Source of the DNA: Merdibacter sp965119685
GTDB taxonomy: Bacteria > Bacillota_I > Bacilli_A > Erysipelotrichales > Erysipelotrichaceae
Direction of reading: 5' to 3'
DNA length: 64,000 nt
Assembly: GCA_965119685.1 (NCBI GenBank)
Contig: OZ221971.1
Span: 2,170,001 to 2,234,000 of the forward strand
Below are positions 17,963 to 25,737 of this stretch, one piece after another (the stretch's first letter is position 1; every line of letters begins with the position of its first letter). The position numbers were made by a program, and so were the translations under genes. The notes beneath the pieces are model-generated. The model saw only the letters and a list, made by a program, of their open reading frames with translations, made no database searches and had not been told where the DNA came from.

Positions 17963-18147
17963 AAAAAAACAGGCCGCGCAATACGATTCAGCGGCGCTCA
18001 AAACCATATATTCTGCCAAAAACATTGTAAAACAAGAAAACCGGATCAAAGCGCATGGCCGCAAAAAATCCTTTGATTCTTGCACGGGGCACATGCTCTC
18101 CTGTTCAGCGAGCCTCCCGGTTTTATAAACCGAGCACAGGTCAATCG
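17963..18147 (-). ncRNA. Candidate structured RNA with 6S-RNA-like rod shape
   Basis: Read on the minus strand, this gap between pepT and the four-helix gene folds into one long irregular hairpin. The closing stem is CGATT (18147-18143) with AATCG (17988-17984), then GCTC with GAGC. A large bubble follows, then AAAACCGG with CCGGTTTT, GCATG with CATGC, CCG/CGG, GCAA/TTGC, and a GAATC-AAAG-GATT tip. At the end a GCCGC/GCGGC hairpin is followed by seven T (17963-17977), a terminator. The size of about 185 bases and rod-with-bubble form fit 6S RNA, but I do not recognise the sequence and see no clear promoter. No protein-like frame competes. Confidence 0.4.
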
Positions 18148-18177
18148 TCCTGATCGTGATCGCAGCTTTTGCAATAA

Positions 18178-18205
18178 AAAACAGAGAGCCCTCACTCTCT
18201 GCTCC
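18178..18205 (-). terminator. Terminator after the four-helix protein gene
   Basis: Minus strand GCAGAGAG-TGAGGG-CTCTCTG followed by TTTTTT, about 45 bases after the stop of the upstream gene. Confidence 0.8.
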
Positions 18206-18250
18206 TATTAAATAAGGATTTTTCACAGCCGTAACTTCTTTGACACTCCT

Positions 18251-18700
18251 TTACGACTTGTCATGCAGCAGGCTGTATTGGTGGAACGAATGATAGATGA
18301 TCTGGTAATCATCGCGCATATAGGCGAGGCTTCGCTGTACCATCGGCTCTAAAATATACTGCTTTTGTTCAAACTGATTCAATGCCTGAATGGCGGATTC
18401 CATGTACTTCAGACATTGCTTGGCAAGTTCTGCATCCTCCTCGATCGGAAAGGTTTTTATCATTTCCACCATCTCGCTGATCCCCTGAAAAAAACCGCCG
18501 TCCTCTGCCGGCTCTCCCTCCATCACCCGCACATGATTTTCTAACAGCTCTGTATGCTTGCGCAGTCGTTTCAAACAATCGTCGATCAGCTGACGCAGCT
18601 TATGATCCTTGATCTTTATTTTCAAATCCTCAAACAGCGTCGCTCCCATGTGCGTCCCTTTTAACAGCTGATTGAGCTCCTGCACACATTTCGTATCCAT
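18251..18700 (-). CDS. Helical-bundle protein of unknown function
   Basis: 149 residues, almost entirely amphipathic helix, like the ferritin-like or DUF2383/DUF892 four-helix families: VQELNQLLKGTHMGATLFEDL, LRKHTELLENHVRVMEGEPAEDGGF, LAKQCLKYMESAIQALNQFEQKQ. I see no full set of metal-binding Glu/His motifs, so I do not claim ferritin activity. AGGAGG precedes the ATG. Monocistronic, with its own terminator. Confidence 0.6.
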   Translation of the reverse strand: MDTKCVQELNQLLKGTHMGATLFEDLKIKIKDHKLRQLIDDCLKRLRKHTELLENHVRVMEGEPAEDGGFFQGISEMVEMIKTFPIEEDAELAKQCLKYMESAIQALNQFEQKQYILEPMVQRSLAYMRDDYQIIYHSFHQYSLLHDKS

Positions 18701-18824
18701 CGCTTGACCTCCTTCGTTTCATTTCTAACATGTGCCGCAGCCGATAAATTATTCGCAGAGAATATGATGAAAATTGGCAAATCCTACGCAGTTTATGCTA
18801 TCATTACTACGAGGTGATTGTTTC

Positions 18825-19199
18825 ATGAAGCTACTGTGGCTAAGCGTCAGCGGAGAATATGCGCAACAGCTTTCCAAGGATTTGATCGCCGCCGGCTATT
18901 TCGCGACGGAAATCGCCAGCACCGGAGATTTTTTAAACTATGGAAATACCATCCTGCTGCTGTGCATCGAAAATGCGATGGTCAACGAGCTGACCGCTTT
19001 CGTCAAAAACAAGATGAACGCTTATCGCCGCATCGAGGACAATACTCATGAAAAATCGCCCGTTGCTGACTTCGCGCTTTACAGCATCCCGCTTTGCAGC
19101 TATGAAAAGGTGGGAGGATACCATGTTCACGGAAAAGACAACGTGCAATCTAACAAACCTTCTTCAACAGCGGCAGAAAAGCACAAGGAACCTGCTTAG
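18825..19199 (+). CDS. DarA-like PII-type cyclic-di-AMP receptor
   Basis: About 124 residues. The N-terminal 70 match DarA (YaaQ/PstA): MKLLWLSVSGEYAQQLSKDLIAAGY, then the conserved IASTGDFLNYGNTILLLCIEN, which corresponds to the ATTGGFLxxGNTT loop that contacts c-di-AMP. The C-terminus (VGGYHVHGKDN and beyond) is diverged and runs into the overlapping next gene. Start at 18825 with GAGGTG upstream. Binding of c-di-AMP is inferred from the family. Confidence 0.6.
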   Translation: MKLLWLSVSGEYAQQLSKDLIAAGYFATEIASTGDFLNYGNTILLLCIENAMVNELTAFVKNKMNAYRRIEDNTHEKSPVADFALYSIPLCSYEKVGGYHVHGKDNVQSNKPSSTAAEKHKEPA

Positions 19200-19584
19200 C
19201 TGTTGTCATCTGGTCTGCTTTATCGACTCGATTCACATGGCGAGTTCTGCCAAGATTCTCGTTTTGTTTAAGCAGTACGCTCCGCATTTCGCTCTATTGG
19301 ACACGGAGGTGCTGTTTGTCACTGCGGATGATGAGACAGCCATCGCCCGATGGAAAGAGCTTTCGGCATTTGATTTTACCATCATCGCCGATCCGAGCAA
19401 GCAGCTGTATCGTGATTTTTCACTGATACAGCCCAAAGTCACCTTTGGCAAGGTCTATGACGTCATTTATAAACATGTCTTTCTCTATGATGAAAAATGG
19501 CAGCTGTGCCAGCGTTACCGCCGTATCACGCCGCAGCTGCCGGAAAAGATATTAGACGACATATTAGCGCTGCGAAAGGAATGA
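19123..19584 (+). CDS. Thioredoxin-fold, AhpC/TSA-like protein
   Basis: About 153 residues. Pattern strand-helix-strand ILVLFKQYAPHFALLDTEVLFVTADDETAIARWKELSAFDFTIIADPSKQLYRDFSLI is typical of AhpC/TSA proteins in the second half of the fold. The usual PxxxTxxC peroxidatic motif is not seen; SCCHLVC in the N-terminus is the only cysteine cluster. Enzymatic activity is therefore uncertain. ATG at 19123 with GGGAGGATACC upstream. It overlaps the end of the DarA-like gene by 77 bases in another frame, an unusually long overlap. Confidence 0.5.
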   Translation: MFTEKTTCNLTNLLQQRQKSTRNLLSCCHLVCFIDSIHMASSAKILVLFKQYAPHFALLDTEVLFVTADDETAIARWKELSAFDFTIIADPSKQLYRDFSLIQPKVTFGKVYDVIYKHVFLYDEKWQLCQRYRRITPQLPEKILDDILALRKE

Positions 19585-19602
19585 ATGTATGCTGTTATAG
19601 GA

Positions 19603-19629
19603 AGCGAGGATCACAGGCCTCGCTTTTTT
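19603..19629 (+). terminator. Terminator after the thioredoxin-fold gene
   Basis: AGCGAGG-ATCACAGG-CCTCGCT followed by TTTTT, about 20 bases after the stop. Confidence 0.85.
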
Positions 19630-19738
19630 CTATACTCTTGATTGATGAGTAATAGAAGACGTCGAAAGGAGAAGATGACGCCAAGGCGAAAAGAACCGAC
19701 GCTTTCTGCACCGATTTTGCAAATTTTCAAATTTTTGG

Positions 19739-19767
19739 TTGACATCAAAGTATCGCAATGATATTAT
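19739..19767 (+). promoter_or_regulatory. Promoter of tRNA unit 1
   Basis: TTGACA (19739-19744), 17-base spacer, TATTAT (19762-19767), 18 bases before the first tRNA. Confidence 0.85.
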
Positions 19768-19785
19768 AAGTGAGCACCAAGCGAT

Positions 19786-19861
19786 GGAGGTTTAGCTCAG
19801 TTGGGAGAGCGTCTGCCTTACAAGCAGAGGGTCGGGGGTTCGAGTCCCTCAACCTCCACCA
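19786..19861 (+). tRNA. tRNA-Val(TAC)
   Basis: 76 bases with encoded CCA. Acceptor GGAGGTT/AACCTCC; anticodon loop CTTACAA. Nearly the same gene occurs again at 20636. Confidence 0.97.
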
Positions 19862-19868
19862 TTTTTAT

Positions 19869-19944
<76 letters not shown>

Positions 19945-19964
19945 TTTTTAAAACCCTTATAAAT

Positions 19965-20048
19965 GGAGGAGTAGCGAAGTGGCTAAACGCGGCAGACTGT
20001 AAATCTGTTCCTTCGGGTTCGGCAGTTCGAATCTGTCCTCCTCCACCA
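19965..20048 (+). tRNA. tRNA-Tyr(GTA)
   Basis: 84 bases, class II with long variable arm (TTCCTTCGGG), encoded CCA. Acceptor GGAGGAG/CTCCTCC; anticodon loop CTGTAAA. Confidence 0.96.
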
Positions 20049-20054
20049 TTTTAT

Positions 20055-20130
20055 TGGGGTATAGCCAAGCGGTAAGGCACAGGACTTTGACTCCTGCATT
20101 CCACTGGTTCGAATCCAGTTACCCCAGCCA
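20055..20130 (+). tRNA. tRNA-Gln(TTG)
   Basis: 76 bases with encoded CCA. Acceptor TGGGGTA/TACCCCA with the U1-A72 pair typical of tRNA-Gln; anticodon loop CTTTGAC. Confidence 0.96.
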
Positions 20131-20146
20131 AGTTAAAAAACCAGCT

Positions 20147-20222
20147 GACCCGTTAGCTCAGTTGGCAGAGCATTTGACTTTTAATCAAAGGGTCTGGCGT
20201 TCGAATCGCCAACGGGTCACCA
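20147..20222 (+). tRNA. tRNA-Lys(TTT)
   Basis: 76 bases with encoded CCA. Acceptor GACCCGT/ACGGGTC; anticodon loop CTTTTAA. Differs from the copy at 20798 in one D-loop base (GGC against GGT). Confidence 0.97.
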
Positions 20223-20235
20223 AATTGTTAAATAC

Positions 20236-20309
20236 GCGGGTGTAGTTCAATGGTAGAACTTCAGCCTTCCAAGCTGACTACGTGAGTTCGATTCTCATCA
20301 CCCGCTCCA
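20236..20309 (+). tRNA. tRNA-Gly(TCC)
   Basis: 74 bases with encoded CCA. Acceptor GCGGGTG/CACCCGC; anticodon loop CTTCCAA. Identical copy at 21545. Confidence 0.97.
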
Positions 20310-20321
20310 GTTAAATATACC

Positions 20322-20358
20322 AAACTGATGCGAATGGGCAAACGCCGCATCAGTTTTT
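20322..20358 (+). terminator. Terminator of tRNA unit 1
   Basis: AAACTGATGCG (20322-20332) pairs with CGCATCAGTTT (20346-20356), followed by T. Closely related to the terminator of unit 3. Confidence 0.9.
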
Positions 20359-20536
20359 ATTTTGATATGTGTTTGGCAAAGAGCTTCGTCATAGGTGCAA
20401 ACCGCCATCCAGTACTTGAGCACAAGAATCTGCTTGCCACATCGGATTTCAGACGGCATCCCCGCCATCTAATCATGTATTCATTGCGCGTAAACGGATA
20501 TGCTCACAAAACGGCAAATCCTTTCATGATTACCTC

Positions 20537-20590
20537 TCTAATGCTGATTTTTACTTTTTTATGTCTAATGCTGATTTTTACTTTTTTATT
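20537..20590 (+). repeat. Tandem duplication upstream of tRNA unit 2
   Basis: The unit TCTAATGCTGATTTTTACTTTTTTA (with TG between copies) occurs twice in a row and ends at the -35 of the next promoter. The rest of the gap 20360-20588 shows no gene. Confidence 0.75.
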
Positions 20591-20617
20591 GACATCCGAT
20601 CGAGTAACTGATAATAT
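20589..20617 (+). promoter_or_regulatory. Promoter of tRNA unit 2
   Basis: TTGACA (20589-20594), 17-base spacer, TAATAT (20612-20617), 18 bases before tRNA-Val. Confidence 0.88.
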
Positions 20618-20635
20618 ATATGGGCATCAAGCGAC

Positions 20636-20711
20636 GGAGGTTTAGCTCAGTTGGGAGAGCGTCTGCCTTACAAGCAGAGGGTCGGGGGTTCGAGTCCCTC
20701 AACCTCCACCA
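20636..20711 (+). tRNA. tRNA-Val(TAC), second copy
   Basis: Same as 19786-19861, with CCA. The seven-base spacer to the following tRNA-Thr is also identical, showing block duplication. Confidence 0.97.
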
Positions 20712-20718
20712 TTTTTAT

Positions 20719-20794
<76 letters not shown>

Positions 20795-20797
20795 TCT

Positions 20798-20873
20798 GAC
20801 CCGTTAGCTCAGTTGGTAGAGCATTTGACTTTTAATCAAAGGGTCTGGCGTTCGAATCGCCAACGGGTCACCA
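20798..20873 (+). tRNA. tRNA-Lys(TTT), second copy
   Basis: 76 bases with CCA; one D-loop difference from the first copy. It follows tRNA-Thr by three bases. Confidence 0.97.
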
Positions 20874-20884
20874 TGTAGACAGAC

Positions 20885-20906
20885 AGCGGAATTTCCGCTT
20901 TTTTTA
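20885..20906 (+). terminator. Terminator of tRNA unit 2
   Basis: AGCGGAATTTCCGCT followed by seven T, 11 bases after tRNA-Lys. The next 200 bases to the small gene at 21153 hold no recognisable gene. Confidence 0.85.
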
Positions 20907-21103
20907 TTTATTGTCCCTCCCTTTCTTTTTGATCGCTGCTCATCACGCATAGAGAGCGTTTTTGTTTGATCGGCAGTTCAAACAAAGCCGCAGCGGCGAA
21001 ACCATCTTCCCTTTCTCCTTCGGTGTTATTTTATTTCTTGGCGGCCGTTTTTCAATTCATCCTCCGACGGTTGCATCTTCCTCATGCGTTGTTCCCGGCA
21101 AAA

Positions 21104-21130
21104 GAAAAACAGTGCGCAATGGCACACTGT
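21104..21130 (-). terminator. Terminator after the 75-residue hypothetical gene
   Basis: Minus strand ACAGTG...CACTGT hairpin followed by TTTTTC, about 20 bases after the stop. Confidence 0.65.
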
Positions 21131-21152
21131 TCTTTAGCGAATATCCTGCATC

Positions 21153-21380
21153 TTACACATGCTCGATGACTTCCACATCCACTTTGTTATTCGCGGCGTC
21201 ATAATCAAAAGTGATCTTCGCAAAATCGTCGATGTTAGCGCTCAGGACGTCCGTTACCTTTTCAAATACAGACTCCACGTCGTTACTGTCCTGACAGAAG
21301 TATTCAATCTTCGTCGTAATATGCTTTTTGGTTTTTACGCTTCCCTTCAATGAAGCAAGCATGTCGTTTTTCTTTCCCAT
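21153..21380 (-). CDS. Small conserved hypothetical protein
   Basis: 75 residues, no membrane segment. Basic N-terminus (GKKNDMLASLKGSVKTKKHITTK) and an acidic C-terminal half that looks like alternating helix and strand (DVESVFEKVTDVL, FDYDAANNKVDVEVIEHV). I do not recognise the family. ATG at 21380 with GAGGAG upstream is the supported start. Lies alone between tRNA units 2 and 3, with its own terminator. Confidence 0.6.
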   Translation of the reverse strand: MGKKNDMLASLKGSVKTKKHITTKIEYFCQDSNDVESVFEKVTDVLSANIDDFAKITFDYDAANNKVDVEVIEHV

Positions 21381-21503
21381 GTTTTCACTCCTCGAGTTCA
21401 ATCATCGCCAACATTGTACCACTTTTTTATATAATTGCAAAGACCGCCGCACCATTTTCCTCACCGCCTAGGCTCAGCAAGCGCAAATCAACGAAATTTA
21501 TAG

Positions 21504-21531
21504 TTTACAAATCTAAATTTTATGGTAAAAT
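21504..21531 (+). promoter_or_regulatory. Promoter of tRNA unit 3
   Basis: TTTACA (21504-21509), 16-base spacer, TAAAAT (21526-21531), 13 bases before tRNA-Gly. Confidence 0.7.
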
Positions 21532-21544
21532 GGTTAATGCGTAT

Positions 21545-21618
21545 GCGGGTGTAGTTCAATGGTAGAACTTCAGCCTTCCAAGCTGACTACGTGAGTTCGA
21601 TTCTCATCACCCGCTCCA
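21545..21618 (+). tRNA. tRNA-Gly(TCC), second copy
   Basis: 74 bases, identical to 20236-20309, with encoded CCA. Confidence 0.97.
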
Positions 21619-21619
21619 T

Positions 21620-21693
21620 AGGGGTATAGTACAATGGTAGTACATCGGTCTCCAAAACCGCGGATGGGAGTTCGATCCTCTCTACCCCTGCCA
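21620..21693 (+). tRNA. tRNA-Trp(CCA)
   Basis: 74 bases with encoded CCA. Acceptor AGGGGTA/TACCCCT, discriminator G; anticodon loop CTCCAAA. Confidence 0.95.
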
Positions 21694-21704
21694 TATAAAA
21701 TAGG

Positions 21705-21743
21705 AAACTGATGTGTATATTCAGAAATGCACATCAGTTTTTT
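21705..21743 (+). terminator. Terminator of tRNA unit 3
   Basis: AAACTGATGTG pairs with CACATCAGTTT, followed by T. Same design as the unit 1 terminator. Confidence 0.9.
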
Positions 21744-21805
21744 ACTATTCTTTTAAGCATTCTGCGCTTACTATTCGCAGACCATCCTGCCTCACCGATA
21801 TCTTT

Positions 21806-22141
21806 TTAAAACAATTGTCCGTTCCATGCCCATTGTTCCGTTTCAAAACAGCTGATATAAACTCGTTGCCTTTGTACATTCAGTACTTTTGCCAAAATAT
21901 CTGTCAGTACGGAAACAAAGGAACTATATGAGTTTCCTTTTCCATAGACAAGTACAATTGCCATCACGCAGGGATCACCAATGCCTTGAAACCGCATCGT
22001 TTGACGAGAATGTATGTGAGTCATCAGCCATCTTTCATCTTTTCCTTCCAACAAGCAGATACTTTTTGCTAATTCCATTTCCAATACCGCTTCTTCATTT
22101 TTATCGAGATTCACATTTGTTTCTATTCTGATATAAGGCAT
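21806..22141 (-). CDS. MIF-like tautomerase
   Basis: 111 residues, macrophage-migration-inhibitory-factor / tautomerase superfamily. The catalytic Pro2 is present (MPYIRIETN), as are the mid-protein HIHSRQTMRFQG region, where MIF has its second conserved block, and the C-terminal WAWNG, equivalent to the WNNST end of MIF. Such enzymes move protons between keto and enol forms. Last gene of the mannose-family PTS operon, so it may act on a keto intermediate of that pathway (inference). AAGGAGAAC precedes the ATG. Confidence 0.75.
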   Translation of the reverse strand: MPYIRIETNVNLDKNEEAVLEMELAKSICLLEGKDERWLMTHIHSRQTMRFQGIGDPCVMAIVLVYGKGNSYSSFVSVLTDILAKVLNVQRQRVYISCFETEQWAWNGQLF

Positions 22142-22157
22142 CCCCTGTTCTCCTTTT

Positions 22158-23672
22158 TTAATATATCGGTTCTATTACACTTCTCAGCATTTGAAATTCA
22201 TGATATATTCTCTCATATTCCCGTCTATTCTTTTGATCGGGGGTATAGACTTTATCGTATTCCGTTTTCATCGCCTTTTCTGACCTCTTCAAATCTTCCC
22301 GCACGAAATTTGCGCCTGCGGCAAGGATGGCTGCTCCACGGCATGCTGCTGCTTCGCTGTTTTTTACCAGTTTAACAGGCAATCCCACGACATCACAAAA
22401 GATGCGCATCCATATCTCGCTTTTTGCGCCGCCGCCCAAACAAAGGAGTTCTCGGATCGGTGATTTCATTCGTTTCTCCATAACCTCTGTCATATCGCGC
22501 AAAGACATCGCCACACCTTCCATAATCGCCCGCGCAAAATGAAATTTACCATGATTGGGAGTAATGCCAAAATACACACCGCTTGCCCGATCATTTGATA
22601 TCGGCATACTGGTCCCCTGCAAATAAGGCAACATCCGCAGCCCTTCACATCCCAGCGGTATTTCGGCAATCTGCGCATCTATCAGCGTATATGCATTGGC
22701 GCCTGTCTCCATTTCTTTTTCCAGCTCCTCCCGGCAAAAACGATCGCGAAACCAGCGCATACAAATAGCGCCTGTGGAATATCCATTCATCATGTACTGT
22801 CCGTGTATAGCAGACGGACTGCATGTAATCGGGGTATTTTGATCGATGATCAATGAATGTATCGGCGCTAACACCATCATTGCTGATCCTAGGGACACAG
22901 ATACCATTCCCTCCTGTGTATTGCCGGCACCCAAAGCCCCGCACATCTGATCTTGTGCCCCGATATTCACCATTGTCTTTGTACTCAATCCGAATTTCCG
23001 CATTGCTTCATCGCTCACATAATCGACATTACTGCCCTGCGGCAAAATTTTTGGCAGACAGCCTTCATCGATCCCTATATAAGCGAGCATCTCTTTCCAA
23101 TATTGACGTGTACGAATATCCCAGAGCATGGATGTATTTAAAACTGAATCATCACAAACGCAATGTCCTGTCAGCTGATAAATAAAATAGTCCTTCATAA
23201 ACATTATTTTCCATACTCGCTGAAACCCTTCATGTTCATGACGGCTCAGCCACAACAGCTTTGGAGCAGGATAAAACACATCTATCGTCGGCTGCGCCGT
23301 ACGCGCATAGATCTCCTGTTTTCCAAAATAACGGATCAGCTCCAGCGTTTCCTCCTTTGCTCTGGTATCCATCCACGTAATAGCATTGCGTATTGGCTTT
23401 TTATCATCATCCAAAAATACCATTGTCTCCGCGGAAGAAGAAAACCCGATTGTCGCAATCTCATCTACACTTATTCCCGCGTTTGCAACGACCTGCTGCA
23501 ACGCACACTGAAAAGCCTTCTCCAGCCTTTCCAATGACACTTCAATGCAGTTCCCTTCGATATAAATCAACTCATATTCTACCGATGCTTCGCCTATCAG
23601 CGTCAACGCTTTATCATAAATTGCCGACTTTATTGCAGATGTGCCGAAATCTATCGCTAAACAGTATTTCAT
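22158..23672 (-). CDS. FGGY-family carbohydrate kinase
   Basis: About 504 residues with the two-domain FGGY fold. ATP-binding and catalytic signs: N-terminal YCLAIDFGTSAIKSAIYD, MDTRAKEE, GAQDQMCGALGAGN (catalytic Asp) and the late LLCLGGGAKSEIWMRIFCDVVG. Related to xylulose, gluconate and autoinducer-2 kinases; the substrate cannot be told apart here. Start at 23672 is the one that fits the family N-terminus; ribosome site is weak (GGATGG), as the gene overlaps the upstream stop and is probably coupled. Part of the PTS operon. Confidence 0.88.
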   Translation of the reverse strand: MKYCLAIDFGTSAIKSAIYDKALTLIGEASVEYELIYIEGNCIEVSLERLEKAFQCALQQVVANAGISVDEIATIGFSSSAETMVFLDDDKKPIRNAITWMDTRAKEETLELIRYFGKQEIYARTAQPTIDVFYPAPKLLWLSRHEHEGFQRVWKIMFMKDYFIYQLTGHCVCDDSVLNTSMLWDIRTRQYWKEMLAYIGIDEGCLPKILPQGSNVDYVSDEAMRKFGLSTKTMVNIGAQDQMCGALGAGNTQEGMVSVSLGSAMMVLAPIHSLIIDQNTPITCSPSAIHGQYMMNGYSTGAICMRWFRDRFCREELEKEMETGANAYTLIDAQIAEIPLGCEGLRMLPYLQGTSMPISNDRASGVYFGITPNHGKFHFARAIMEGVAMSLRDMTEVMEKRMKSPIRELLCLGGGAKSEIWMRIFCDVVGLPVKLVKNSEAAACRGAAILAAGANFVREDLKRSEKAMKTEYDKVYTPDQKNRREYERIYHEFQMLRSVIEPIY

Positions 23673-23688
23673 AAACCGATCCATCCGA

Positions 23689-24360
23689 TCATTCAATCTG
23701 ATCCATCACTCGCAGCAATTCAATCAGATTATCCCTGAAAGATCCTTTAGGGACAAATACCTTGTCAAACAGCGCACTACCGACGGTAAATCCATAACAA
23801 CCAGTTCTCTCCACCTCTTCCAGACGCCTTTTGTTGTTTATACTGCCGGCAATGATCACCTTTCCTCTAATATTTCTTGACAATGCTTCAATCAATCCAT
23901 GCGGATCGCTTTCATGACGATAGGCCCCGATACAAATACCGTCTGCACCCTTCTCCATATATTCTTTCAACTGATGAATAATATCAGCAATCGGTCCTCT
24001 CAACAGCACCGGAATTCCGGAAGACTTTGTTGAACAGCAGTAATAATCAATCGATCCCTTTCGTAAGCATTCCTGAACCGATGGATAATATCTGGCGAAA
24101 ATGCCGTTAACTTCATTCCTGACAGCAAAATCCGCCAGCCGCAGCACTTCCTCTTCCTCATTTAAAACATCTTCAATAAAAATTTGTTTTCCGGCCGCCG
24201 CCATCCTTTTCGCCAATTGCGCCATTTTCACTTCACTTAAACCGATATTTTTAAAACCCCAGCAATCAACCGGCAAATCCTTACAGCTTTCAAATATGTC
24301 CGATGCATCCTCCACTGTTTTATCATGATGTGTGAGCATCACAATCAATTTTGCCTTCAT
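23689..24360 (-). CDS. TIM-barrel phosphosugar-type enzyme, unknown reaction
   Basis: 223 residues, likely a beta/alpha barrel of the ribulose-phosphate-binding type. It shows alternating strands (AKLIVMLTHHD, DCWGFKNIG, KQIFIEDVL, GIFARYYP, DGICIGAYRHE, GKVIIAGSINN, GFTVGSALFD). IIAGSINN and YGFTVGSALF resemble the phosphate-binding strands 7 and 8 of this superfamily. I cannot name the substrate; aldolase or epimerase activity is likely from context between isomerase and kinase genes. Ribosome site AAAGGAGG. Confidence 0.6.
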   Translation of the reverse strand: MKAKLIVMLTHHDKTVEDASDIFESCKDLPVDCWGFKNIGLSEVKMAQLAKRMAAAGKQIFIEDVLNEEEEVLRLADFAVRNEVNGIFARYYPSVQECLRKGSIDYYCCSTKSSGIPVLLRGPIADIIHQLKEYMEKGADGICIGAYRHESDPHGLIEALSRNIRGKVIIAGSINNKRRLEEVERTGCYGFTVGSALFDKVFVPKGSFRDNLIELLRVMDQIE

Positions 24361-24396
24361 TCCGATATCCTCCTTTCTTCAGCATCTTTTTTTGAC

Positions 24397-25725
24397 TCAC
24401 AAACAAAGATCAACAACCTCTATACACAGATAATCGCAAAGCATCCGCAGTTCTTCACAATAATCACCCGGCTGAACGACATAATGATGATCCATTCCGC
24501 GTCGAATGAGTTGATCTACGATTTGTGATGCGTTTTTCCCAAAATTCAGCTTCGCTAAACAACCGCTTCCCGCCTGACGCCATTCCTCCGGCGTTGCTCC
24601 TTCAACCGCTGCATGTGTAATCAGCATCCGATAATCCTGCTCATTTCCCACAAGATCAGCAACAGTTACCTTTTCCATCGCTTTCAATGATAATCCGATG
24701 TAACAGCCAAGCTCGCCGGAGGGCAGTATAAATACATCCTCGAAAGATTTTGCCAATGAATGTGCACTGCTTCCTTCATGATAGAGATTACATACATCTC
24801 CCTGGCAGCTGCATATTTCACCGAGAAAAGACGGTGAACGATCAAACGATCGCAGCATGTATTGCAGCATGGTGTGAGAAATATCTCCTTCCGTGTCTAC
24901 AACATATCCTTCATCAGCTAACCAGGATGCCGTTAAATTCAGCGTCCCACTGTCAAATGGAACCGTCTGAGCAGCAATCGCATCCAGCTGATAACGGGAA
25001 ATGATCTGCTTTGTCGCCAAATACATGCGAACCATCTGTTCCATCGCTGCATCGGAAATCTGTATTTGACCGCTTCTTGATAATAAATCTTGTCGTGTCT
25101 GAATCACCTCATCCACAGAAAGTGCCTGTGCACAGGCAAATACTTCCCGCATCTCTACATGCAGTATTGTCAACCCGAAATAGCGCGAAAACGAGAGTTC
25201 CTCTTTGCTCATATCCTGTGCAGCCGCCACGCGCCATGTTTGCCTTGGACCGACAAGCCCCAGACGCATGTGGCGCATGCGCTCTATCGCTGCCAACACA
25301 CGAGCAAACTGTATCAGTTTCTTCATCACATCAGGCTGATGATAGGTTCCGCAGACATAGGAACAAGAAATTTCCTGCCATTTCAGCACCGTTGCATAAT
25401 GATGTACGCAGGCGAGGGAGTATGTTTCATTATAAGGCAGTGCCCACAGCAAAGTTGGAACAGACAGTTCATGCGTAAAGATATACTGCAAGGAATCCAT
25501 CACCCAATTCACATGAATCAGCACCAATCCACAGATCTTGCCTCTCATCTGCTGACAGATATGAACGGCATCTGAGACATCCGCCGCGATGCGGCTCGCT
25601 TCCAGCACTTCAATACCGACACTGCGCATCTGCTGACACGCTTCGCGAAAGAATGGAATTGCACGTTCATTTCCGGAATAATCAGAAGTCACCAATGCGA
25701 CAACACCTATTTTCTTTTGACTCAT
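24397..25725 (-). CDS. L-fucose/L-arabinose isomerase-like protein
   Basis: About 442 residues, similar in layout to the FucI/AraA isomerase family. N-terminal Rossmann-like half (KKIGVVALVTSDYSGNERAIPFFREACQQ, GLVLIHVNWV, PTLLWALPYNE, RLGLVGPRQTW) and a C-terminal half with acidic and His residues expected for the metal site (DTEGDISHTMLQYML, CQGDVCNLYHEG). It probably interconverts an aldose and a ketose. ATG at 25725 has AAGAGGTG upstream. It lies three genes from hxlB, in the same operon. Confidence 0.65.
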   Translation of the reverse strand: MSQKKIGVVALVTSDYSGNERAIPFFREACQQMRSVGIEVLEASRIAADVSDAVHICQQMRGKICGLVLIHVNWVMDSLQYIFTHELSVPTLLWALPYNETYSLACVHHYATVLKWQEISCSYVCGTYHQPDVMKKLIQFARVLAAIERMRHMRLGLVGPRQTWRVAAAQDMSKEELSFSRYFGLTILHVEMREVFACAQALSVDEVIQTRQDLLSRSGQIQISDAAMEQMVRMYLATKQIISRYQLDAIAAQTVPFDSGTLNLTASWLADEGYVVDTEGDISHTMLQYMLRSFDRSPSFLGEICSCQGDVCNLYHEGSSAHSLAKSFEDVFILPSGELGCYIGLSLKAMEKVTVADLVGNEQDYRMLITHAAVEGATPEEWRQAGSGCLAKLNFGKNASQIVDQLIRRGMDHHYVVQPGDYCEELRMLCDYLCIEVVDLCL

Positions 25726-25737
25726 CCCTTTCACCTC

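Noticed and set aside
17951..18226. 91-codon minus-strand frame upstream of pepT
   Set aside because: No ribosome site and no family resemblance. It covers the structured RNA candidate and two terminators.
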